In this document: positions 22,001-29,853 of the stretch, one piece after another | Layout of the letters: the number at the start of each line of letters is the position of its first letter | Numbering within the stretch: the stretch's first letter is position 1 | Assembly: GCA_018398765.1 (NCBI GenBank) | Contig: JAHBMJ010000977.1 | Span: forward strand, 7,018-36,870 | Source: Chromera velia | Taxonomy: Eukaryota > Sar > Chromeraceae | Direction of reading: 5' to 3' | Length of the DNA stretch: 29,853 nt | The notes under the pieces: generated by a model | Seen by the model: the letters and a program-made list of their open reading frames with translations, nothing else | What the model was told of the DNA's origin: nothing | The model's database searches: none | Program-made: the position numbers and the translations under genes

Positions 22001-22611
22001 ACCTAGAGAGAAACGCACTCAGAATAAACCGTCGACAGAAAAGACAGCTCGAAGATTCTCCAGCACTTTTATTCACACATTCTTTCTCCGACTCAAATTC
22101 TTTCCCATGAGAGGGACGACCTACCTTCATCCCCTTCTGCCTCTGACGCCTTCACAGCTTCTCTTGCAGACCGGTGGAAGCTCCGTCGCCCCCTCTCATC
22201 CGCCCCAGGACTGGCATACACATCCCCCCACAGTGCGCGAGCGAAAGTGGGAACGTCAAAAGGAGGACCCTTAAACGTTGCATGCGCATCCGCGTACATC
22301 TTAGCGAAGGACTGCAGAGTGAAGACAAACCCGAAGAGTCCGGAGGCGAAGGCAACGTTTCCTGCTTGAGGGGAGACCCGAACCTTCGGCTTTCCAAGTG
22401 TGCGGCAAGCCTCGGCCAGAATTTTGTTGACCTGCGCAAGCAACAGAACAAGTACGGCGAGCGAAGAACACACTTCTCTTTGTTTTCACAGTGCCTCGGG
22501 AGAGCAAAGCAATTCGGCGTACCAACGCATGCGACAGCAAACGATCCCTCAAGAGACAAACTTGAAAACCTAGAAGGACGGAGCACGCACCCCACAGCCG
22601 GGAGAGAGGGG

Positions 22612-22646
<35 letters not shown>

Positions 22647-23072
22647 TCACATTCCCTTCATCACTAACTGACCTCGTCAATGGTATGTCTGAGTTTGTGG
22701 TATGCGTCTGCAGGGGGAACTCGGAGTTCAAGCGCGAGTCGGTCGATTTGGTTGATCACCAACATCACGTCCAGACCCTCTTCGACAACAGCTTTCAGAA
22801 GTCGCTGTGTGTTCAACATCACGCCCTCAAGCGCGTCGACGACTACCACAGCGCCGTCACAGAGACGCATTGCCGCAGTGCACTCGTCAGAAAAGTTCAC
22901 GTGCCCTGCAAGAACCGGAAGGAAGGAAGATGGGAATAATCTGAGAACATGTGTTCTTTCACCTAGCACACACGGTCAGACAGCCTGTAAGAAGGTCAAC
23001 GTCCTCCCAATAAGACGCGCGGGAAAAAAACTTTTCGGGGCGGGGGAGGCTGAAATCCTGAACACACAAGCG

Positions 23073-23105
<33 letters not shown>

Positions 23106-24480
23106 TGCACAAGAAGATGGACAAAGAGGCCGCTGCAACACACTTCTTCTCCTCAGTGCTAGGGCCAGGGGGAGAACTTGCAAGCTCCAGCAACGCGCCC
23201 GATCCCCCGGGATCACAGGAAAGTGAAAAGTAGAGTAGATGATCATTTTTTGTGTGACAATTCTTTCGCCTTCGAAGAAAGCACGTTCCGTGCAACACTT
23301 GACCTGTTTGCTTGCAAGAGCAGCTCATCTTGACCTTCTCTTCTTTCTTTCAGCTACCCAGTCTCTTTCTTTAGTCCCCCATTCTTGTTTGTTTTCACTC
23401 CCCCCTGCCCCCAACAAACCTGGTGTGTCGAAAATGTTGAACAAGAACGATTTCTCTGTGGAGTTCTGCAGCACCAGGCTCATAGGAAGCGCTTTCACCG
23501 ACAGCTCTCGCTCCTGCTCGTCGAGACGTGTGTCTGTGTACCTGCAAAAAGTGGACAAGGGCGCGTGCACTCAATCTATTCGACATACACACAAAATGGA
23601 GACTTCAGAAACAGGAAGAGAGAGAGGCTGTGCATGCCAACTGGGAGAACGTCAAGGTGAAAATTGTAGAGAGCCAGTAGTGAAAACTTTCCTGAATGCC
23701 CCCCTTTCTCTTCTGTTCACCTGGTGACCCCATCACTCCCAACCGGGGGAAAGTCCTTCGAGCAGGATGAGGAAGTGAGTGAGCGAGTAAGTGAGAGACT
23801 GAGTGAGTGAGAAAATGCATGAGGAAACGGGTGGTTGTTCAGGCCTCAAAGGATCGTCAACGATGAAAGGTGCAGAGGTAGCAGAGGGAGCAGCAAGAAG
23901 GCAAACGACCGACGCAAGAGCATTGGAAAGACGTTGGGGGGGACGGTGTGACATACCTGTACTTTTTGGTGGGCGCCCAATTCTTGAAATGAGTCTCCTG
24001 TACAAGCATGTCCATGAAAAGCGTCTTCCCATGGTGCAGGTGACCCACCAGACAGACGTTCCGAATCAAATCTGGTTTCTCCATCAGCCCCGCCAGAAAT
24101 TCGAAAGAAAAGGAGGTCTCAGGAAGCTCCTTTTCAAGCAGATCAAAATTCTTTGTGCGCACAGGTGCTATGATGGGTTCTGTGATCGGTTGTGTGTCCT
24201 CCTCTTGAATCAGGGTCTCAGCACCAGGATAAACATCTTCAGCGTCTGGGTAGAACTGCTTGTCTTCATACAGAGTGATGGAGCGGTCTGCCACCGGCTC
24301 TTCTTCCATAGACATTCCCATGTCAACCATTTCTGCAGCACCCCTGCGCTCTTCCTCATCAGGATAGAGCTTTCCAGGATCATCACGGAGATGATATTCT
24401 TCCCGTCCAAGCCCATCGTCATCGTCATCCAAATCCCCTCCAATGTAGTTTCCAAATTCGTCATACAGAGAGTCGTCCAT
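15883..24480 (-). CDS. EFTUD2: U5 snRNP GTPase Snu114 / EFTUD2 (116 kDa spliceosomal EF-2-like protein), 15 exons
   Basis: This gene encodes the EF-2-like GTPase of the U5 snRNP, which controls Brr2 and U4/U6 unwinding during spliceosome activation and disassembly. Exons, in transcript order: 24480-23957, 23541-23420, 22905-22673, 22431-22125, 21616-21418, 21197-21030, 20754-20586, 20153-20017, 19534-19157, 18475-18352, 17990-17695, 17202-17095, 16714-16636, 16353-16273, 15978-15883. They total 3021 nt (1006 aa plus TGA; human is 972 aa) and every junction keeps phase. The first residues read [15 protein letters not shown], the family N-terminus, followed by an acidic stretch. G1 is GHLHHGKT (146-153), G3 is DTPGH (213-217) and G4 is NQID (267-270). 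Other family blocks include [64 protein letters not shown] and [13 protein letters not shown]. The stretch just before FVEFILEP is longer than in human. The ATG context is good. All introns are GT-AG. I see no break, so the gene looks functional. Confidence 0.97.
18476..19156 (-). other. Intron 9 of EFTUD2 with long polypyrimidine tract
   Basis: This is the largest of the 14 introns (681 bp). Its donor is GA|GTCAGT and its acceptor is ATTCCAG, the only acceptor in the gene without a G at -4. A CTGAC/CTGAT branch-like sequence lies just upstream of the acceptor. From about 18690 to 19110 the plus strand is almost purely A/G, so the transcript is nearly pure C/U. The stretch includes an (AAAG)n run at about 18970-19020. 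The ORFs that span it (Phe/Ser/Leu repeats) are artefacts of this composition. Confidence 0.9.
18690..19110. repeat. Polypurine/polypyrimidine tract in intron 9
   Basis: The plus strand is almost entirely A and G over about 420 bp, with GGAAGGAA-type and AAAG-type sub-repeats. On the transcribed strand this is a C/U tract. Confidence 0.92.
22613..22642. repeat. (AG)n in EFTUD2 intron 3
   Basis: An AG array located 31-60 bp downstream of the exon 3 donor, read as CU in the transcript. Confidence 0.93.
23074..23102. repeat. (TG)n in EFTUD2 intron 2
   Basis: A perfect TG dinucleotide array (AC in the transcript). Confidence 0.95.
23770..23812. repeat. Imperfect (GTGA)n in EFTUD2 intron 1
   Basis: Repeated GTGA/GAGT units with variants. 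Confidence 0.85.
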
Positions 24481-24855
24481 CCTCTCAACGCGTCACGAAC
24501 TTCTTACGGTTCAAGGATTCTCCTCAGCAAGGAAGAGAGGAAGGAAAGAAAGAGTCAATGCTACGACAGATTGCTCCTCGCGATTCGCAGGCGAGGAAGA
24601 GTCCACCCCAGCAGCAAGGAGGCAAAGACTCAAAGAGTGCAGAAAAACCTCCTGTGGGAGTTCGCCTGAATGACGACCTGCAAAGAGAACGGCGAACTAA
24701 CACATCAGATTGGAGTCTCGGTGGCTCGGGCCCATTTACGTCAATATCACTCAGACTGCAGACTGCGAAAGTCAAACTTCAGGCATTCGAAGTGGAATGA
24801 ATCTGAATGACGATGAATGACAGCTCGTGAGATTATGTGAGACTGAGGCCGGAAA
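24481..24855. promoter_or_regulatory. Divergent intergenic region upstream of EFTUD2
   Basis: This 375-bp interval separates the EFTUD2 start codon (minus strand) from an ATG ORF on the plus strand. It must hold the EFTUD2 5' UTR and probably its promoter. I see no TATA box that I would trust. It has a 7-bp inverted repeat, TCCTCGC at 24575-24581 and GCGAGGA at 24591-24597, and several AATGA words near 24670-24830. A shared bidirectional promoter is inference. Confidence 0.45.
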
Positions 24856-25086
24856 ATGGCGGAGACAGTCGGAGACGGCGAGAACGCAACTGAATTTATT
24901 TCGGCATGCGAGCAGCTAGCGGCGGCGGACGATCCACGCGGCGCGGCGCGCGTCTGCCGGGGCCGCTCGCTGCCCGCGTATCATGCGGCGTTCCGCACAG
25001 GCTGCTCGGCCCTGATAGTCGCCACGCGGGAGCATGCCACCCCATACATAGTAGACCACTGCCTAGGAGCCGTTTTAGGCTCATAG
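24856..25086 (+). CDS. Possible short protein or first exon, divergent from EFTUD2
   Basis: A 76-codon ORF starts at an ATG in a good context (AAAATGGCG). It begins MAETVGDGEN and is Ala- and Arg-rich, with no family that I recognise. The DNA becomes strongly GC- and CpG-rich at about 24915-25030, unlike the flanks. That could mean coding DNA, a CpG-island-like first exon or an inserted repeat. The ORF ends at TAG. It could be exon 1 of a gene continuing to the right, but I cannot identify a partner exon in the next kilobases. The head-to-head position with a housekeeping gene is the main argument for a real transcript. Confidence 0.3.
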   Translation: MAETVGDGENATEFISACEQLAAADDPRGAARVCRGRSLPAYHAAFRTGCSALIVATREHATPYIVDHCLGAVLGS

Positions 25087-25089
25087 GCA

Positions 25090-28088
25090 CGCAGGCGAGG
25101 CCACCCGACCTTATAGCCATACCTCCGCACGAGCGTGAGAGGTTCGGACTATAGGAGTCGGGTTAGCTTGCAACCCCCCAAAGAGACTGTAGCGACCCAC
25201 CACCGCGAGCAACCTCAGCGGACAGCGCTAAGTCTGCCGATCAGGTGCACGGGATGCAAATAGGAGCCCAACGTCTCAAAAAGGGAAATGAACGATCATA
25301 AATCGCTCTAAGGTTGTGGGTGGGAGGGTGAAAGCAAATTTTGAGAGTCCGAGAACATGCAGTCGAGTTCTTGGACGAGCAAGTGTAAGCGCAGAAGGGA
25401 AGAGGACAGACAGGAGGAAGGACAGAAGAACAAGATACAAAAAAAAACCACACATAGAGGTGCTTCAAGGTCGATCGGAAAGAAGACTACGAACCAAAAG
25501 GATTCAGAGTTGCTGAAGGCAGGAGTTGTAGATTACGGTCCCGCACTCCTAGTAGTTCTTACTAACCCTAAGTTAGATATAGGTACAGACTACTAAGTCT
25601 ACTGTCAATATAGCCTCTAAAAACGCTTGTTTTAAGCTTTTTATAACATGTTGATTCAAGTTCCTAGGAGTTCCTTATACTTAGATGAGAGATTGATGTT
25701 GGTTCCCGACGATAAAGTCATGTCCAAGCTTTTGGTTCTCACGTTGACCAAAAAGCCTAGGAACCGCCTTTTGGGAACTATGAAGGAACCGAAAGGAACC
25801 GTCAAGAACCAATAAGAACTGACATTTCTCTGTAAAAAAATGTATTCGAAAGAGGCTTTAGATGAGTTTATAACTGATTAAAGGTAGACACAAGTCGTGC
25901 CAGCTCGTGTTAACTCACTCCTATCTATAAACATGCTTCCATCGACCCTCTTTGGCCCCCCCCCGGAAGATAGCTTCCCTCTTGCCCAGTCTAAAGAAAC
26001 AAGCAGCACTAGTATCACTTAAGCACCAGGAGCGTCTCGGGCCAATTGAGGGACTGAATTCTTTGTAGTTTCCCAGGCAGTTCCTAGTAACTTCCTACAT
26101 AGTTCTTTGGTTCTCATACGGTTCCTACTAGTTTTTCAGGGTTTTTCCATGGAACCTAAGGTTCCTGTTTAACTTCCTAGCAATTTTGATATTCATATAC
26201 TTAATTTAGGTCCTTTGTGATTCCTGTGGCAGCCTCAGTTCAGAGTGGTCAGGAACTGTATTTTAGGAACTTGGGAACCAAAACGTTCGACACCTATTTT
26301 TTGCGTAAAAACTAGTGGGAACCGGTTAAGACCTACTTTGCTAAAACATGTCACAATAGACTTTTCAGACATTATTTTATATTTTATTTAATCAATTTTC
26401 CTTTAGACAGAATCTGTTTATCACTTTTGATACTAGGAACCAAGTGGACATTACCATGGGTCGCACACGGTGCGGCCCCGTAGGCTATGGAAGAACCTGG
26501 AAGGGTGAGGACGGTCAAGAAGGAGCAGACAAATCAAAAGAGGGAGGCAAAAGGCAGGGAGAAAAGAACCCAACAGGCAAAAGGGATGGGCACAAAAGGG
26601 CTAAGGAACAGAAAGAACTGTAAAGAGTAGGGAGGTCTTTGAGCTTGAGGTCCAGGACAGAAGAACGGGAAGGGGAAAACCAGCTTGGCCGAATAAACAC
26701 AGGAATTGTGGAACATGCAAGGCTGGGACTAGTCTTCTAAAGACAATACGCAGGCTTCACAACGAACCCGTCTCATCAACATCTCATCAGTCAGACAGTT
26801 TTTGCTCATCCAAAACCACCTGCCCTCTTGTTCCAGAGTCCACCCCCTGATCAAAATCCCCACCGGTATACTCGATCGTGGTTGCCCTCCTCATAAAGCT
26901 TTGGAGCAGGCCTCGACCCAATGTGTTGGTTGCAAACGTCTACATTCAAGTAGAGACCAGATAAGACTGACGCCCTCAGCGTCCACTCCAAATATGCCCC
27001 CCCAACTGCCTCTTCCCCCCCCCTACATATTCTCGCGCTTCCCCGAGCTGTTGCTACTCCCTGAGTCGCTGCCCACCGAGAGGCCACCACTCGGGGCAAG
27101 AAATGCCTTCTTGCATCTTCTTGCCCCCATCAACCTAAGTGGAAGCACAAACGCACTGGATCGAGACGGACAACACCCAGCTGCAATAAGGGATCTAGTC
27201 TCACTTCCCAGCGTCCCGACAGCTGCTGGACGCGATGTAGAGTTCTTGAGAGACACCACGGCGATTTCGGGGACAAAAAATTTTGTAGTCTGCATATAGA
27301 GTTGTGGTCCTCTTTAATTCTGCGAATGGGCGTGTTGCACGTACGCCTATCTAAAAAATATGGGAGTTCCATATACAAAGCGATTTTTTTGATGCCGGCC
27401 ATGGGTTACGGCACCGCCGCGCACACACCCGCGCATCGAAGGAATCGCCCGCGCCGATCATCCAGGCCTATCAGAAATCATACACCACCAGACTTCATCA
27501 GTATTTCGGACTTTCATTTTTTTTTTTCTGAATGTTTATGCAGTGTTTTAGAAACAACAAAACTGCACAGTGCAGAGTCTGTTGTGCGTTTAGAGGCTGT
27601 ACATCACTTGTGAGATCAGAAGCATCAGAGTTTAACGTAGTGAAACGTCATGGACGCGGGGGACCGGGGTCTAGACCGGATTCTAAATGACACATCAGAT
27701 CTAGACATCAGATGCTCCATCCGAAACCAAACCAAAAAAATGCACTGACCTATGGAACAATCCGTGTGAACCCGTGGCAACAAACACGTGTTATCCCGTC
27801 CGTTAGAACAATTAGCCGGGTAACATCCACGACCATAGGGGGGAATCCGATGTACCCCGGGGTGGCACTGCATCCTAGAAGCATTACGGGATGATTTCGC
27901 GGTGATCCCCGAGATTCCACATTATGCGTGTGCGTGCTCAAACAGTCAAGGGAAAGAGTTTCCGACGGAGTTTGACCAATGCCGGACACGGCCGGACGCA
28001 CAGTGCCTGTCAGTCACGCACCACACGCCACATTATATGATATCTTTGCCACTTACCTGTATCTACAGCAACCGGAGGGGTCTGGCTC
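25090..28088. other. Intergenic region without a recognised gene
   Basis: The parts are: mixed-composition DNA to about 25600; the GGAAC/GTTCC word cluster at 25650-26440; a purine-rich stretch at 26490-26720; a C-rich stretch at 26800-27250 that happens to be open on plus (26802-27299) but lacks an ATG start or known motif; and unremarkable DNA to 28088 that includes the palindrome GGTCTAGACC near 27667. Confidence 0.5.
25650..26440. repeat. Cluster of GGAAC/GTTCC words (core CTAGGAACC)
   Basis: About 17 GGAAC or GTTCC words occur in both orientations over ~790 bp, many within CTAGGAAC or its complement. Some form imperfect inverted matches, for example the GTCCAAGCTTTTGGTTCTC block near 25720 with GGAACCAAAACGTTCGAC near 26276. 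The word spacing is irregular. Confidence 0.7.
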
Positions 28089-29308
28089 CTCTGAGGTGCT
28101 TGAAGCCTGCATCCAGCCAGCACAATAGATGCACATCAATACACTGACCTTGTCTGTAGCGGATGACCCAGTCGGGACAGCCTCTGGGTGGACCTGGGGG
28201 CTCTTTGCTCTCCATCCGTACAAACTGTCCCACAAGAAGGCAACAGACTCTTCAGCCCCACAATTAAACAAAATTTAATCCCACAAGCATCAATGTTAGC
28301 TGCAGCTTGCTGCAGTGCAAAGAAACAAGGAAGACGCGTTGCTCAGCACGGCTGGGCAGAGCGAAAGCAGCTTACTTAGTGTCACAAAGGTGCTGCTGGA
28401 GGGGCAGACAGGTGTTGCTCATACCGTCTCCAGATGAGGTCACACTCGACCCATCGAAAGGGTCTCATCTCAACAACCACAGCAAAAGGTGAAAGCCGGA
28501 CACAGAACAGAGTCCATGGGTCTTGTAGAAATAGAACTGTACCAGTTTGCTGGAAGGATCCGTTTCCCAGCCACTCCTGTGCATCGACAACACTTCAGAC
28601 TGGGTATGACTGAATCTTTTTCGTTGAGCTCATTTTGAGCTTTCGGAGCCGATTTTGAAAGCCGATTTTTCTCAGTGACGCACGCGCGATGGCCGGGCCG
28701 GGCCGCGCGGGGGCCATACGCGCGCGCGCCCCAGCCCCGGCGTGCGTCACTGAGAAAAATCGGCTTTAATTTCAAAATCGGCTCCGAAGAGCTCGGTAAC
28801 CTTCAGTCACACCCAGTCTGAACCGTTCTCAATGTACAGGAGTGGCTGTGAAACAGATCCTTCCAGCAAACGGGTACAGTTATGTTGCGACAATGACTTT
28901 AGACTCTGCTGTGTGTCTGGCATTCACCTTTTGCTGTGGCTGTGTGATGAGACCCTTTCGAAGGGTCCAGCGTCTGGAGACGGTGTCAGCAACACCTGTC
29001 GGCCCTTCCATCAACACCTTTCTGACACCAAGCAAGCTGCTTTCACTCTGTCCAGCCGTGCTGAGCAGCGTCTCTTCTTCGTTTCTTTACATTGCAGCGG
29101 GCTGCATCCAACGTTGATGCTTGTGGGATTTGTTTGTGGGGCTGAAGAATCTGTTGCCTTCTTGTAGGAGACTTTGTGCGGATGGAGAGCAAAGAGCCCC
29201 CAGGTCCACCCAGAGGCTGTCCCGACTGGGTCATCCGCTACAGGCAAGGTCAGTGTATTGATGTGCATCTATTGTGCTGGCTGGATGCAGGCTTCAAGCA
29301 CCTCAGAG
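28089..29308. repeat. Large imperfect inverted repeat (fold-back element)
   Basis: The left arm (28089-28685) and right arm (28740-29308) are reverse complements with scattered substitutions and small indels. The outer ends are CTCTGAGGTGCTTGAAGCC and its complement; the inner ends are CTCAGTGACGCACGC and its complement. The 54-bp spacer is CG-rich and has its own ATGGCC/GGCCAT stem. Mirror-image ORFs in the arms (ATG at 28215 minus and 29182 plus, beginning MESKEPPGPPRGCPDW) share their first ~42 residues. Other frames are equally open, so coding is doubtful. I see no target-site duplication. Confidence 0.92.
28686..28739. other. CG-rich spacer of the inverted repeat
   Basis: The hairpin tip is made of GGGCC, GCGCGC and CCCC words, with ATGGCC/GGCCAT able to pair. 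Its composition is unlike the arms. Confidence 0.8.
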
Positions 29309-29853
29309 CAGAAGCTGCGTGTGAGACCTCTTTGGGATTTCCATTCATACGGTCAGTCTTCTTGCTTGCATGTGAATGAGGGGGCGGGAGTGGTGATGCT
29401 GAGGCACATTTTGTGGCATGGGGAAACAAGAGAGGATGTCACAGAGGAGAGGTTAGAAGAAGGGGGGGCGGCGGAATGCGGCAGGAAGCAAGTGAGGCGA
29501 CGCCATCAAGGAGAGGGAGCTGGGGGATGAGGGAGATCATAACTGACTTATGGAAGGCTTGGGCCGGCGTCCTTGTTCCGGGGCTGGGGCCGGGGCCGGG
29601 AACTGCTTCGCGGCCAACGGCACATGTAGAAAGCCTGGAGCAGCTGGCAGGATCGGAAGGTGAGGGCTCCTCTGAGTAGGAGTGCCTATCTGTGGTGTGG
29701 AGGAGCGGGTGGAGTCAGATCATGCCTCAGATGAGCGACGGGCAGGGGCCGGAGTCGTCTTGGGGCCGTGCCCGGGGCCGGCCGGTGTCGTAGCCGGAGC
29801 CGGGGCCGACGGCACAGACACGCAGCAGTTCCGGAGCGACCAGCAAGAGGCAT
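29309..29853. other. GC-rich tail with GGGGCCGG-type words
   Basis: I see no defensible gene. GGGGCCGG, GGGCCGGAG and related words recur at 29578-29602 and 29745-29811. A short plus-strand frame (29413-29679) has no ATG at its edge and no motif that I recognise; it could be part of an exon that continues outside the window. Confidence 0.45.

Noticed and set aside
26802-27299. 165-codon plus-strand ORF
   Set aside because: It starts at a non-ATG codon, is Pro/Leu-rich from C-rich DNA, and has no domain.
28470-28775. Hairpin at the inverted-repeat centre as a transcription terminator
   Set aside because: The stem belongs to arms of nearly 600 bp, and this is a eukaryotic genome, so a bacterial-type terminator makes no sense.
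1-29853. CRISPR arrays or bacterial operons
   Set aside because: There are no regularly spaced repeats with unique spacers, and the intron-containing EFTUD2 gene shows that this is eukaryotic nuclear DNA.

Overview
This is a nuclear genomic window from a eukaryote. The evidence is one gene with 14 GT-AG introns of roughly 220-680 bp, long non-coding tracts full of microsatellites, and a decayed Ty1/copia LTR retrotransposon. The mix of roughly balanced base composition, many medium-sized introns in a housekeeping gene, copia elements and a divergent kinase-fold protein fits a free-living alveolate. A chromerid such as Chromera velia is my best guess. That identification is inference; no rRNA or organellar marker is present to confirm it.

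Layout. 1-4589 is gene-poor DNA with (AC)n, (AG)n, (AAAG)n and (ATGG)n arrays, frequent CGATCG and old diverged segmental repeats. 4590-6949 (minus) is a protein-kinase-fold gene with altered catalytic motifs and a basic, low-complexity tail in an offset frame. 6980-8642 is intergenic: a G-quadruplex-type G-run cluster at 7520-7579, then AT-rich DNA with a ~72-bp direct repeat flanking a compact, strongly foldable GC-rich island at 8413-8530. 8643-14547 is a minus-strand Ty1/copia element with two ~411-bp LTRs, gag with a zinc knuckle, a degraded protease, integrase, reverse transcriptase (YVDD) and RNase H. It is broken by frameshifts and in-frame stops. 14548-15882 is non-coding and includes an inverted LTR scrap and a T-depleted tract.

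15883-24480 (minus) is the best-supported gene. It is the U5 snRNP GTPase Snu114/EFTUD2, for which I reconstruct 15 exons in continuous phase encoding 1006 residues plus a stop. Its G4 motif reads NQID instead of NKID, and 13 of its 14 introns end in GCAG. Intron 9 carries a polypyrimidine tract of about 400 bp. A 375-bp interval separates its start codon from a divergent ATG ORF at 24856.

25090-28088 has no gene I can defend. It holds an unusual cluster of GGAAC/GTTCC words (core CTAGGAACC) at about 25650-26440. 28089-29308 is a large imperfect inverted repeat with arms of about 597 and 569 bp around a 54-bp GC-rich spacer. The window ends in GC-rich DNA with repeated GGGGCCGG-type words.

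The genes do not form an operon or pathway. The window is one housekeeping spliceosome gene and one lineage-specific kinase-like gene set in repeat-rich DNA.
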